NCBI RefSeq assembly: GCF_024296865.1 | Contig: NZ_CP101134.1 | Coordinates: forward strand, 620,001-684,000 | Length of the DNA stretch: 64,000 nt | From: Sphingobacterium sp. LZ7M1 | Lineage (GTDB): Bacteria; Bacteroidota; Bacteroidia; Sphingobacteriales; Sphingobacteriaceae | Direction of reading: 5' to 3' | Notes under the pieces: model-generated | The model's database searches: none | Seen by the model: the letters and a program-made list of their open reading frames with translations, nothing else | Told to the model about the DNA's origin: nothing | Made by a program: the position numbers and the translations under genes | In this document: in pieces, positions 1-8,959 of the stretch | Numbering within the stretch: position 1 is the first letter of the stretch | Layout of the letters: each line of letters starts with the position of its first letter

Positions 1-691
1 CTTTATCCGCATAAACACGGAAGATAGAGAAATCACCTGTATGGCGAGGCCATTCCCAGTTGTCGGTATCACCTCCAAATTTACCGATGCTGCTTGGCGG
101 AGTCCCTACCAAACGGACGTCCGTAAAGTCTTGGTAGACGAAGTAGTAATATTCATTTCCATTATAGAAAGGACGAACAGAAACAACATATTTACCGTTT
201 TCGCTGTTTTCTTGTTGGATCTTGGCAATTTCTTGATTGATCACTTTTTCGCGTTCCTTTTCCGACATCTTATCGTTTACCAATCCTAGGATACGTTTAG
301 AAACATCATCCATACGGACGAAGAAACGAACGTACAAAGATTTAGGCTTTAATTCCTCAGCATGGTTTTTAGCCCAAAATCCATTGGTAAGATAATCATG
401 TTCTGGAGTAGATAATTCTGCGATAGCGCCATAACCACAGTGGTGGTTCGTGAATACCAATCCGCTTCCTGATACAATCTCTGCGGTACAACCGCCATTA
501 AACTGCACGATTGCATCTTTCAAGCTGGAGTTATTGATGCTGTAAATTTCTTCGGCTGTGAGTTTTAAGCCTTTTTTTTGCATGTCAGCTTCGTTCAGAC
601 GCTTTAGGTGCATCAAGAACCACATGCCCTCATCCGCAAATGAGAAAGTGCCAACGAGCGTCAGCACACATAGTAATACTAGTTTTTTCAT
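1..691 (-). CDS. S46 family dipeptidyl-peptidase (DPP7/DPP11-like), partial
   Basis: Reads in from the left edge; about 230 N-terminal residues are present and the C-terminus lies outside. S46 enzymes are exported serine peptidases that cleave dipeptides from peptide N-termini in the periplasm of asaccharolytic and proteolytic Bacteroidota. The start at 691 gives a clear signal peptide (residues 1-19, hydrophobic core LVLLCVLTLVGTFSF) followed by the mature start DEGMWF, typical of the family. The motif TNHHCGYG at residues 81-88 contains the catalytic His, and FGGDTDNWEWPRHTGDF close to the edge is another family signature. The catalytic Ser should lie in the missing part, so activity cannot be judged. 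Divergent from the helicase gene, sharing a ~110-bp intergenic region. DPP7 and DPP11 cannot be told apart here. Confidence 0.9.
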   Translation of the reverse strand, partial: MKKLVLLCVLTLVGTFSFADEGMWFLMHLKRLNEADMQKKGLKLTAEEIYSINNSSLKDAIVQFNGGCTAEIVSGSGLVFTNHHCGYGAIAELSTPEHDYLTNGFWAKNHAEELKPKSLYVRFFVRMDDVSKRILGLVNDKMSEKEREKVINQEIAKIQQENSENGKYVVSVRPFYNGNEYYYFVYQDFTDVRLVGTPPSSIGKFGGDTDNWEWPRHTGDFSIFRVYADK

Positions 692-789
692 ATCAACCTT
701 TTTTGTGGTAGGACAAATTTGCTGGAATTTAGGCGCAAATCAAAATGATTTGTAAGGAAATCAGGCCACTGCATGTCCTTGGATTTAAC

Positions 790-797
790 TATCTTTG
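790..797 (+). promoter_or_regulatory. -7 box TATCTTTG abutting the helicase start
   Basis: Matches the Bacteroidota -7 consensus TAnnTTTG and ends 5 bp before the ATG at 803. No TTG at the expected 19-21 bp upstream spacing was found. The predicted transcription start would fall at or next to the start codon, implying a leaderless mRNA. Confidence 0.55.
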
Positions 798-802
798 CCA
801 AG

Positions 803-2134
803 ATGGCGTCATTTGAAGACTTTAAATTTAATAAGCAGATCCTAAATGCAATAGCCGAAGCAGGCTATACAACCACGACTGAAATCCAAGAAAAGGCGAT
901 TACACCGATTCTAGCGGGGCAAGACGTGATGGGGATTGCGCAGACAGGGACCGGAAAAACTGCAGCATTTGTGCTGCCGATGCTCATGAAGCTGAAATAT
1001 GCTCAAGGTAATGACCCAAGAGCATTGATTTTAAGCCCTACCCGAGAACTTGCTATGCAGATTGAAGAGCATATCAAGCAATTCTCCACTTACTTAGACT
1101 TAAGAACCGTTCTGTTATATGGTGGTTTGGGACCAAAAACCCAAAAGGAACTCCTTGCCAAAGGCTGTGATATCATTGTTGCTACTCCAGGCCGTTTCCT
1201 CGACCTCTATTTAGAAGGTGATATCAATGTCAAGAGCCTTAAATTCTTGGTCCTTGATGAAGCAGACAAGATGATGGACATGGGTTTTATTGGAAAAATC
1301 CACCGTGTCCTGGAAATCGTCCCTAGAAAAAGACAGAACCTTCTTTTCTCCGCAACCATGAGTGAACTCGTGCGTAAGATTGCAGGTGATTTCTTGGCAT
1401 TCCCAACCGTTATCGAAGTAACTGAACAGGCAACTCCGGCACAAACTGTGACCCAGGAGCTGTATCATGTTCCCAACTTAAAGACGAAGATCAACTTATT
1501 GCAACATTTCTTCAAAGACGATGAAACCTTCAGTAGAATCATCGTTTTTACCAAGACTAAGGTGGTTGCTGATCGTATATATGCCTTCCTAGAACGTAAA
1601 TATGGTCCTGAGGAGGTTCGCGTAATCCATGCAAACAAAGGCCAGAATACCCGCATCAATTCCATTAATGCCTTCAAAGAAGGTGAAGTTAGGATCTTGG
1701 TTGCTACGGATGTTGCTGCTCGCGGATTAGATGTATCGCAAGTGAGCCATGTGATCAATTTCGATGTTCCCATCGTTATCGAGGACTATGTACACCGTAT
1801 CGGCAGAACAGGCCGTGCATTCCAGACAGGTGATGCCATTACCTTCTGTAATCCAGCCGAAGAGTATTATGTGGCAAAAATTGAAAAACTGATCAGACAG
1901 ACCATTCCTGTGAAGGAATTGCCTGCGGATGTGGTTGTTGAAAAGACACCTTTCGACGAGAAACAGGATATCGCTAGGGAAATTGATAATCAGAAGAAAA
2001 AAGATAACCCCGATTTCAAAGGTGCATTCCACGAGAAAAAATATGCCATTAAGGCAAATAACTCAAAAAGACAGGCTCGTGGTAAAGCTAAGCCGGTAAA
2101 AAAGGGAAATAGTAAACCAAGCAAGAAAAGATGA
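803..2134 (+). CDS. DEAD-box ATP-dependent RNA helicase
   Basis: ATP-dependent RNA unwinding enzyme of the RhlE/DbpA-like group, acting on ribosome assembly or mRNA turnover in the cytoplasm. Numbered from the ATG at 803 (443 aa), the core motifs are in order: Q-motif region ~28-37, AQTGTGKT ~46-53, PTRELA, TPGR, DEAD 152-155, SAT 183-185, and HRIGRTGR 331-338. The last ~60 residues are Lys/Arg-rich, a likely RNA-binding tail. An in-frame ATG at 773 would add 10 residues, but the TATCTTTG box lies between the two ATGs, so 803 is preferred. The stop overlaps the next gene's ATG (ATGA), indicating translational coupling. The exact subfamily is not resolved. Confidence 0.95.
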   Translation: MASFEDFKFNKQILNAIAEAGYTTTTEIQEKAITPILAGQDVMGIAQTGTGKTAAFVLPMLMKLKYAQGNDPRALILSPTRELAMQIEEHIKQFSTYLDLRTVLLYGGLGPKTQKELLAKGCDIIVATPGRFLDLYLEGDINVKSLKFLVLDEADKMMDMGFIGKIHRVLEIVPRKRQNLLFSATMSELVRKIAGDFLAFPTVIEVTEQATPAQTVTQELYHVPNLKTKINLLQHFFKDDETFSRIIVFTKTKVVADRIYAFLERKYGPEEVRVIHANKGQNTRINSINAFKEGEVRILVATDVAARGLDVSQVSHVINFDVPIVIEDYVHRIGRTGRAFQTGDAITFCNPAEEYYVAKIEKLIRQTIPVKELPADVVVEKTPFDEKQDIAREIDNQKKKDNPDFKGAFHEKKYAIKANNSKRQARGKAKPVKKGNSKPSKKR

Positions 2135-2373
2135 AGTTAACCCCATTGAATATAACCTTGGCTTGTATCCTTGTATGGGCAATATCTGAAATGGGTTCGG
2201 TAGAAAAGCCATTGTTTTCATGGGCTTGGCTCCTTATCCTTTCTATCGTGCTCATCGTTGTGGATATCCTGTTCCGCTTATGGACCAAGAATACGCAACG
2301 CTTATGGATCATGCAGATAGGCTTTATTTTGGTGGTGGGTATCATTTCAATGTTAATAAAATTACAGTTTTAG
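2131..2373 (+). CDS. small three-helix membrane protein
   Basis: An 80-residue hydrophobic protein with three predicted membrane segments (about residues 5-20, 28-48 and 60-78), separated by short charged loops. I do not recognise a named family. Its ATG overlaps the helicase stop by four bases and it ends 2 bp before the GldC start, so it sits in a tight helicase-membrane protein-GldC operon. Coupling and composition argue that it is translated, but its function is unknown. Confidence 0.7.
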   Translation: MKLTPLNITLACILVWAISEMGSVEKPLFSWAWLLILSIVLIVVDILFRLWTKNTQRLWIMQIGFILVVGIISMLIKLQF

Positions 2374-2375
2374 AT

Positions 2376-2726
2376 ATGAAGAAAGCAGAAATCAAACTCC
2401 AGATCGAGTTAGATGATTCCAATGTTCCAGATTCCATCCAATGGAGTTCTACAGATGGGCAGAATACAGAAGAATTACCAGCAAAAGCTATGTTCTTAGC
2501 GCTATGGGATGCCCAGTATAAAAATTCATTAAGAATTGACCTTTGGACTAAAGATATGCCTTATGATGAAATGAAGCGTTTCTTCTATGAAACTTTGCAA
2601 ACATTAGGCGACTCATTCCTAAGGTCTTCAGGTGGTGATCCAATGGCTGAGAAAATTATTGGCGATTTACGTGACTATTGTGCACACTACGCTGATAAAA
2701 TGGAAATCTTGGAACAACAGAACTAA
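2376..2726 (+). CDS. gldC: gliding motility-associated protein GldC
   Basis: A 116-residue protein beginning MKKAEIKLQIELDD and containing ELPAKAMFLALWD and the FFYETLQTLGDSFLRSSG region, which I recognise as GldC. GldC is linked to the gliding/type IX secretion machinery in Flavobacterium but also occurs in non-gliding Bacteroidota; its biochemical role is unclear. A longer in-frame opening upstream (from 2220) overlaps the membrane protein and is not GldC-like, so the start at 2376 is chosen. No other gld genes are in the window, as is usual for this scattered gene set. Confidence 0.88.
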   Translation: MKKAEIKLQIELDDSNVPDSIQWSSTDGQNTEELPAKAMFLALWDAQYKNSLRIDLWTKDMPYDEMKRFFYETLQTLGDSFLRSSGGDPMAEKIIGDLRDYCAHYADKMEILEQQN

Positions 2727-2775
2727 TTGAATTTGGAATCTGCCAACAGGTTCGTTGGCTAATCAATATGCAGAT

Positions 2776-3186
2776 ATGAATTACTTTTTGGTGAAATCTG
2801 AACCATTTAAATACAGTTGGGAACAATTTAATAAAGATGGGGAGACCTTTTGGGATGGCGTACGCAACTATCAAGCTCGAAACAACCTAAAAGCGATGAA
2901 AAAAGGCGACCTCGTACTTTATTACCATAGCAATGAGGGTAAAGAAGTTGTAGGTTTGGCAAAAGTCGTGAAAGAATTCTACCAAGATCCAACCACAGAA
3001 GATGAACGTTGGGTAGTGGTGGATCTAGCTCCAGTGGAAACTTTCAAACATCCAGTTACCTTGGAAACAATCAAGGCAGATCCATTGCTTCAAGATATCG
3101 CATTGGTCAGACAAGGTAGGCTATCCGTGATGCCCCTTAAGGCTGAAGAGTTTGATCGGATCGTTCAACTCGGAAATGCTGACTAA
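2776..3186 (+). CDS. EVE domain-containing protein
   Basis: A 136-residue single-domain protein. NYFLVKSEPFKYSW at the start, WDGVRNYQARNNLKAMKKGD in the middle and the YYHSN/GLAKVV strand are hallmarks of the EVE (PUA-like) fold, which binds modified bases in RNA or DNA; human THYN1 is the best-known relative. The start is placed at ATG 2776; an upstream TTG (2755) would add seven poorly conserved residues. It lies about 50 bp after gldC on the same strand and is followed by a strong terminator, so it probably ends the helicase operon. The in vivo ligand is unknown. Confidence 0.9.
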   Translation: MNYFLVKSEPFKYSWEQFNKDGETFWDGVRNYQARNNLKAMKKGDLVLYYHSNEGKEVVGLAKVVKEFYQDPTTEDERWVVVDLAPVETFKHPVTLETIKADPLLQDIALVRQGRLSVMPLKAEEFDRIVQLGNAD

Positions 3187-3194
3187 AGACATTG

Positions 3195-3222
3195 AAACTC
3201 CCCAAACTGGGGAGTTTTTTTA
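3195..3222 (+). terminator. rho-independent terminator after the EVE gene
   Basis: Stem AAACTCCCC (3195-3203) pairs with GGGGAGTTT (3209-3217), with a 5-base loop and a T-run. It ends the helicase-to-EVE transcription unit. Confidence 0.9.
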
Positions 3223-3345
3223 TTTTCTCATTATCTTTCCGCTTTCAATAACTAAAATCCCTACTTTGCTCATTCTTCCTGTTTAATTCAAAAATTTCAA
3301 ATAACTTTATATCAGCTGACTCATTAATAACCAATTAACAGACAT

Positions 3346-4083
3346 ATGATAAAGGCAGTTATTTTGGATGATGAAATTCGTGGTTCCGGATTATTGCAAC
3401 ATAAGCTGCAACAATTCCAGGAGCTATTGTCCATAACGGCCGTATTCAATGACCCTCAAGAAGCCTTGCTTCAAATGCCCAATATGGAATGTGATGTCCT
3501 TTTTCTCGATGTTGAAATGCCATTTATGAACGGATTTCAATTCCTCGAAAAACTTGGTCAATTTGAATTTGAAGTCATATTTGTCACTGCCTATAACATC
3601 TACACCTTGGATGCCTTGAAGGCAAATGCACTCGATTATCTCCTAAAGCCAGTAAACAATGAGGAACTCAAGAAAGCCATGGTCAAACTTGAACTGCGGA
3701 TCACCCAGCGGGAAAAGTTGAAAAAAGTGGACTTAACGGAAAATCGCCCAGTGATGGGAAGATTAGCATTGCCAACTGCCGAAGGGATACATCTGGTGAA
3801 AAAGGATGATGTAATCCGTATCGAAGCCATGAGCAATTACAGTATCTTCTTCCTGAATAATCTCTCGAAAATCATTGTTTCCAGAACATTAAAGGAATTT
3901 GAAATGTTATTGGAGAATACGCAGCTCTTTCGAGTCAATAGAAGTGTCATTGTCAATTTAGATTACGTCGTAAAATATAAAAAAGGAGAAGGAGGGACCT
4001 TAGAATTAGTCGATGGTTCGGAGATCGAAGTCTCTCCAAATAAAAAAAAGCAATTGATGGATAGGTTGTTTACAGCCTTCTAA
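3346..4083 (+). CDS. LytTR-family response regulator
   Basis: A 245-residue two-component regulator. The receiver domain (1-~120) carries the acidic pair at 8-9, phospho-acceptor Asp55 in LFLDVEMP, the Thr in VIFVTAY and Lys in DYLLKPVN. The LytTR DNA-binding domain follows (~143-242), with the LFRVNRSVIVNLDYVVKY signature. It lies 5 bp upstream of a histidine kinase of the class that partners LytTR regulators, so the two form a cognate pair. Target genes are not evident; no obvious LytTR direct-repeat site was found nearby. Confidence 0.95.
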   Translation: MIKAVILDDEIRGSGLLQHKLQQFQELLSITAVFNDPQEALLQMPNMECDVLFLDVEMPFMNGFQFLEKLGQFEFEVIFVTAYNIYTLDALKANALDYLLKPVNNEELKKAMVKLELRITQREKLKKVDLTENRPVMGRLALPTAEGIHLVKKDDVIRIEAMSNYSIFFLNNLSKIIVSRTLKEFEMLLENTQLFRVNRSVIVNLDYVVKYKKGEGGTLELVDGSEIEVSPNKKKQLMDRLFTAF

Positions 4084-4088
4084 ACCCA

Positions 4089-7000
4089 ATGAATTTGAAG
4101 ATAATTCTATCTTTTGTCCTTGCTGTATGCTTAACCTGTTCTATTACCTATGGACAAAGACGGATCTATAACTTTCTCCATTTTACCGAGAAGGAAGGGC
4201 TTTCCAACAATGAAGTGGAAGGGCTTGAGCAAGACAGCAATGGATTGATCTGGATTAGTGGTAAACGTGGGCTTTCCTATTTTGATGGTCAGAAGTTTAC
4301 CGATGTGAAATTTGAACATACAAACGGGGTGATGCTCAATTACCTCGGTAGCATGGCTATTGACCAGAAAAATAGAATTTGGATTACCAGCAATAGCCAT
4401 GGACTGATCTGCTATGATCGAAATAAGCCTATAGGAAATAACCTGAGTTCGTATACGGCAAAAGTGAGCAACAAAGGCTTGGTAAAAACCAACCTTTATG
4501 ATGTACTGGCTTCTAAATCGGGTATGATTTATTTTTCAGGGCAAGAGACAGACCTCCAGTCCCTAGATCCTGAAACGGGTGAAATAAAACAGATCTCTAT
4601 GCCTGGGATAGTGAGTAAAAATTATCTTTCCATCTTTTCCTTGGATGAGGACTCTTTGGGGAATATCTGGATGGGGACCCGTTATGATGGTTTGATATGC
4701 TATAATCCGATAAAACATACAGCAAAACAGATTAATCTTGAAAATGAAGGGGAAAATGCGGTAGATGGTATTGTTTTGCGTCCAGATCGTATCTATGCTG
4801 GATATTATGACCATGATCTTATCGCTGCTGATTATAGCTTCAAAAACACCATTTCCTCTATTCTGGGCTGGGACAAAAGTATCAATTTTTATGATAATAG
4901 CATCAGTTCCATTGCCTTTTGGCCAACTGAAAATAAAATCCTGATTGGCCATGTGTCCAATGGCATCTATACTTATCAGCCTGAAACCAAGAAAATCGAG
5001 TATATTTCTATAGAAACATTAATGCCGATTACACCGAAGGCAACACGGATCTTTGATTTTTGTATTGTAAAGGATGGCTATTGGCTGGCAACTAATTCGG
5101 GCCTGTTTTATTATTCTACCAAACTCAACCAAATAAATAGTCTTATTGAAGATCGATACGCCGATCCAATCGTAGAATTGTTCAATTGGAAAGGTAAAGT
5201 TTGGTACAGGACTGAAACTGATTTCGGTGAACTGGATGCGAATAAGGATTTTAGATTGTCAAAATATTCCTTAAAAGATCTCAAGATTGGAAACCTGATG
5301 ACAACAGATGAGGCCATTTATATCTCAACAATCGATCAAGGAGTTTATGAATTTAAGGATCCTAAAAAAGGGTTGGTTCCATTGGAAATCAGAAATGAAG
5401 ATTATGGTTTTAGAAAAGCTGATTGCAATAGCATTATCTTGGATACCATTGCCAACGAACCCATACTATGGATAGGGTCCTGGAGTTCGGGCTTATATAG
5501 ATACCATTTAAATACTAAGCAGATATACCTGTTTGCGGAAAAGGAGGGATTACCAGACCCAAAAGTTATCTGTGTTGGCAAAGATGCCTTTGGTTCAATT
5601 TGGTTAGGAATGGATGGCTATGGATTGGTCCTGTTAGAAAACAAGCTCGACCCTCAATTCAAACAATTCACCCATAATAAACAAAATCCAAAGACCCTCC
5701 AATCCAATACGGTATTCTCCTTTCTGTTGGATCAGGACAAACGGTTTTGGTTCAGTAATTCCAGTTCAGGAATTGCTGAAATCAAGAAAAATAATAGGAG
5801 AGAGTATGAGTTTATCCAATATCCAGAAAGTAATACGCAACCCTGGTTATACTCGGTCAAGATGCAAGCAGATAAAAATGGACTTATTTGGATGAAGTCG
5901 CTTGATGGCACCATGTTTTTCCAACCAGATTCCAAGCTATTCTTCCATCTCAATGAATCTGCAGGGATATTCCCACCTGAGGAGTACATCACATACAGTT
6001 TTTTTGTCCGAGGTAATGAGCTCTTCTGGTGTACTAATTGGGGGTTAGTCAAGGGGGATTTGCCCGTTTTTCATCCAGATAAGACGATCAATTTTAAGCC
6101 TTTGATCAATAAGTTTTTCGTTCAACATCAAGATAGATCAGAAGACCTATTCAAAAAGGTAATCGAATTAGGTCCAGATGAAAATAACTTCACCTTTAAC
6201 TTCTCTGCAGCAGAGCAACTCTTGGAACAAGGACTGAGGTTTCAATATCAATTGATTGGATTTGATCCCCAATGGGTGGAAAGTTCTGAAGAGCAGATTG
6301 CGGTATATAATAATTTGGAAGGAGATGATTATCAATTTCAGGTCAGGGTAGGAGATCAGTTTGGAAATTGGTCAACACAGATTGCTTCAATTGACATTAG
6401 CTTGGCTTCACACTGGTATGCTACGGTTTGGTTCAAGCTTTTGTTTGTGGTCTTATTTCTCTCTGCTGTTACGCTCTTTTATTTCTATCGGCTACAAGAA
6501 CATAAGAACATTAACCGACTTCAGGCAGAATACAACCTTAAGCTCCAACAGGAGTTGATGATGAATGAAACGAAGATCAAGGAGCAAGCCGCCGATATAG
6601 AAAAAGAGAAACAGGAACGCTTGGAAAATGATTTTAAGCAAAAGCTCTATGAAAGTGAATTAAAGGCAATCCGTTCCCAAATGAACCCTCATTTTATTTT
6701 TAATGTGCTGAATTCCATTGAAGCTTATGTAGTGGAGAAGGATAGTAAAAGTGCCAGTGATCTAATCCAAAAATTCGCCAGCATTAGTCGCTTGGTCTTG
6801 GAGAATTCCCAGTATTCCATTGTCGGCTTGAGTTCTGAAATACAATTATTGAAACTTTACCTAGAACTGGAACAGGAACGCTTTAACCATGCATTCGATT
6901 TTGAACTTGAGATTCAAAAAGGATTGATAAAGAAGGATAAGAAAATCCCTTCTATGTTGATCCAACCCATTGTTGAAAATGCCGTGCACCATGGTGTCCG

Positions 7001-7298
7001 ACATTTGAAATCTAAAAAAGGCTTGATCCGAATATCCATTGCCGAAGAGGACCAGAAAATTATCATTCAGATAATGGATAATGGAATAGGATTTAATAAG
7101 GATGCAGAAAATAAATCATCTGCATTCAAACAAAGCTCCTTTGGAATAAAGGGTGTACAGGAAAGGATCAATATCATCAATAGCTACTATCCGACACCCA
7201 TTGCATCCCTACTGATCAAACAGGGGGATGAGGATTCCGTATTTACCACCATTGTATGCATAACACTGCCATCTAGGACCGATCGAATGGATACATAA
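4089..7298 (+). CDS. two-component propeller sensor histidine kinase (His_kinase/PF06580 type)
   Basis: A 1069-residue membrane sensor. Signal peptide ~1-22; then many propeller repeats (LEQDSNGLIWIS, DSLGNIWMGT, DAFGSIWLG) to ~690 forming a periplasmic sensor; a Y_Y_Y domain ~700-765; one membrane helix ~778-798 (FKLLFVVLFLSAVTLFYFY); a charged coiled coil ~800-860; and a LytS-like kinase core. QMNPHFIFN carries the probable phospho-acceptor His868; the N-box VENAVHHG is near 963 and DNGIGF near 997. Unlike hybrid kinases of polysaccharide loci, it has no receiver or AraC output, handing the signal to the adjacent LytTR regulator. The ligand is unknown, and no SusC/D genes are nearby to suggest glycans. 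Confidence 0.93.
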   Translation: MNLKIILSFVLAVCLTCSITYGQRRIYNFLHFTEKEGLSNNEVEGLEQDSNGLIWISGKRGLSYFDGQKFTDVKFEHTNGVMLNYLGSMAIDQKNRIWITSNSHGLICYDRNKPIGNNLSSYTAKVSNKGLVKTNLYDVLASKSGMIYFSGQETDLQSLDPETGEIKQISMPGIVSKNYLSIFSLDEDSLGNIWMGTRYDGLICYNPIKHTAKQINLENEGENAVDGIVLRPDRIYAGYYDHDLIAADYSFKNTISSILGWDKSINFYDNSISSIAFWPTENKILIGHVSNGIYTYQPETKKIEYISIETLMPITPKATRIFDFCIVKDGYWLATNSGLFYYSTKLNQINSLIEDRYADPIVELFNWKGKVWYRTETDFGELDANKDFRLSKYSLKDLKIGNLMTTDEAIYISTIDQGVYEFKDPKKGLVPLEIRNEDYGFRKADCNSIILDTIANEPILWIGSWSSGLYRYHLNTKQIYLFAEKEGLPDPKVICVGKDAFGSIWLGMDGYGLVLLENKLDPQFKQFTHNKQNPKTLQSNTVFSFLLDQDKRFWFSNSSSGIAEIKKNNRREYEFIQYPESNTQPWLYSVKMQADKNGLIWMKSLDGTMFFQPDSKLFFHLNESAGIFPPEEYITYSFFVRGNELFWCTNWGLVKGDLPVFHPDKTINFKPLINKFFVQHQDRSEDLFKKVIELGPDENNFTFNFSAAEQLLEQGLRFQYQLIGFDPQWVESSEEQIAVYNNLEGDDYQFQVRVGDQFGNWSTQIASIDISLASHWYATVWFKLLFVVLFLSAVTLFYFYRLQEHKNINRLQAEYNLKLQQELMMNETKIKEQAADIEKEKQERLENDFKQKLYESELKAIRSQMNPHFIFNVLNSIEAYVVEKDSKSASDLIQKFASISRLVLENSQYSIVGLSSEIQLLKLYLELEQERFNHAFDFELEIQKGLIKKDKKIPSMLIQPIVENAVHHGVRHLKSKKGLIRISIAEEDQKIIIQIMDNGIGFNKDAENKSSAFKQSSFGIKGVQERINIINSYYPTPIASLLIKQGDEDSVFTTIVCITLPSRTDRMDT

Positions 7299-7394
7299 GA
7301 GCTTTGTATATTAAGCCTAAAAAGGGATGAAATCTAAGGGTATGCATTCAATTCGTCCCGAAAATTAATATCTTTAAAGAGGAATATGGATCAC

Positions 7395-7478
7395 GATCCT
7401 GGTCTATCCTCTCATCCATTGAATCCTGGTTCATTCCATGATCTTGGTCTATCCTCTAATCCCTTCCATCCTGGTTCA
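7395..7478 (-). repeat. 45-bp strand-asymmetric repeat, two units (locus A)
   Basis: Two units starting at 7395 (GATCCTGGTCTATCCTC) and 7440 (GATCTTGGTCTATCCTC), each ending in ATCCTGGTTCA. The plus strand is pyrimidine-rich; the minus strand carries GG runs. It lies between convergent genes in the gap 7299-7499, in which nothing else was recognised. The family recurs at five other loci in this window. Confidence 0.85.
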
Positions 7479-7499
7479 ACTCAGAAATCACAACTCCCC

Positions 7500-8027
7500 T
7501 TAGCCCTTATGCTCAAAAAGATTGACTAAATTCTTGATCTCTGTGGCATTTTCTGGTTTTAGTTTGCCTGCCAATAACAACCTTAATTCCCTACGTTGCA
7601 TGGCCTCGTCATATAAAGTCTTTTCCTTATCAGACTCTGGGATCAACTTAGGGATAGCTTTCGGACGGTCAGACTCGTCGATGGATACAAAGGTATAATA
7701 TGCCTCATTGGACTTAACTTTAGTGCCCTGAGGGAGGTTTTGCGCAAAGATTTCCATTCTAACTTCAACGGAAGTGTTGAAAGCGCGGGTTACTTGTGCC
7801 TCGATGGTCACCACTTCACCTAATTTGATGGAACGTTTGAAAGACACATTGTCTACCGAAACGGTTACCACTTGGTTATTGCAATGTTTCTGCGCCGCCA
7901 TTGCCGAACAGATATCCATCCAATAAAGAAGTCTTCCCCCCATGAGGTTTCCGAAAGTATTGGTGTCATTGGGAAGTACCAATTCGTTCATTTCGGTATA
8001 GGATTCCCTTGCGTATTTATCTTGCAT
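7500..8027 (-). CDS. acyl-CoA thioesterase (hotdog fold)
   Basis: A 175-residue hotdog-fold thioesterase hydrolysing acyl-CoA to free acid and CoA. NTFGNLMGGRLLYWMDICSAMAA (~18-40) contains the conserved Asn/Asp and Gly-Gly of the YciA/BACH group, followed by VSVDNVSFKRSIKLGEVVTIEAQVT. The charged C-terminal tail (~130-175) is longer than in YciA. It starts 2 bp after the stop of the reductase gene, so it is the last gene of a three-gene minus-strand unit. Acyl chain preference cannot be read from sequence. Confidence 0.9.
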   Translation of the reverse strand: MQDKYARESYTEMNELVLPNDTNTFGNLMGGRLLYWMDICSAMAAQKHCNNQVVTVSVDNVSFKRSIKLGEVVTIEAQVTRAFNTSVEVRMEIFAQNLPQGTKVKSNEAYYTFVSIDESDRPKAIPKLIPESDKEKTLYDEAMQRRELRLLLAGKLKPENATEIKNLVNLFEHKG

Positions 8028-8029
8028 AG

Positions 8030-8959
8030 TTATTTTCTAAAGAATGTATATTGTTGATCGATATAAGTGAGCGACTCGCGGAAGGGCGTTGGTTTAAAAC
8101 CCAGTTCGCGTATCGCTTTATCTAAAATAAACCCAGTTTTTCGCGGTCTGTTTTCGGCTTGTCCAATTTCAGCGGCTTGGATAGGACTGATCAAGGATTT
8201 GTCGAAACTCCAATAATCGGCTAATTCCTCAACTGCTTCCAGGACACTGAACATTTTGTCGCTTGAAATGTGGTAGATGCCCTCTGCATTCCTTTCAATG
8301 CAGCGCAAACAGGCATTCGCAAGATCATCTACCCAGGTTGGCATACGCCATTGGTCGCTGACCACCTTGATTGCTTCTTGGGCTTCCAGTTTTGATTTTG
8401 CCCATAGGACCAGATTTGATCGGTTCCGATCAGCAATAATCCCATAAACTAGAATGGTCCTCAAAATTGCCGCACGGCAACCTGAATGGAGTACTGCTTG
8501 TTCCGCATCCAGTTTACTCTGTCCATATGCATTGCATGGATTGGTTTCGGCAAGCTCATCATATGGACCATTTTTCCCGTCGAAAACAAAATCTGTAGAC
8601 AGGAAGGTAAGGTGGATGTCCTTCGCTTTACATTGCTCTGAAAGCAATTTGACTACCTCGACATTGAGCTTGTTGCAGGTCTCAGGGTCTTGCTCGCAAG
8701 CTTCAACACTGGTCATGGCTGCGGTATGGACAATATGCGTAGGGTTAAATGAGCCTAAAAGTTGGATAAGGCCTTCTGAATCCAACAGGTCCAATTGTAC
8801 AAATTGATAGCCCTGATTATTGGGATTCCTGTTTTCCGAATGAGAAGTACAGCATAGGCTATAGTCCGTCTCTTTCAAGATAAAATCTGTTAATTTCTGT
8901 CCCAGAAAACCATTCGATCCCGTGATCAAGACCCTGATATTTGAACTTAGTTGGTCCAT
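8030..8959 (-). CDS. NAD(P)-dependent sugar-nucleotide reductase, RmlD-like SDR
   Basis: A 309-residue extended short-chain dehydrogenase. The N-terminal VLITGSNGFLGQKL is the GxxGxxG dinucleotide-binding loop; STDFVFDG and the YGQSKLDAE motif (Tyr/Lys catalytic pair near 146-150) are typical of RmlD, the dTDP-4-dehydrorhamnose reductase. No rml genes for the other steps adjoin it, so a generic NAD-dependent epimerase/reductase is equally possible. Its start overlaps the end of the upstream M28 peptidase gene by 13 bases, suggesting coupled translation. Confidence 0.88.
   Translation of the reverse strand: MDQLSSNIRVLITGSNGFLGQKLTDFILKETDYSLCCTSHSENRNPNNQGYQFVQLDLLDSEGLIQLLGSFNPTHIVHTAAMTSVEACEQDPETCNKLNVEVVKLLSEQCKAKDIHLTFLSTDFVFDGKNGPYDELAETNPCNAYGQSKLDAEQAVLHSGCRAAILRTILVYGIIADRNRSNLVLWAKSKLEAQEAIKVVSDQWRMPTWVDDLANACLRCIERNAEGIYHISSDKMFSVLEAVEELADYWSFDKSLISPIQAAEIGQAENRPRKTGFILDKAIRELGFKPTPFRESLTYIDQQYTFFRK

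Noticed and set aside
8454..8807. 117-codon plus-strand frame
   Set aside because: Antisense shadow of the clear RmlD-like gene; no signature of its own.
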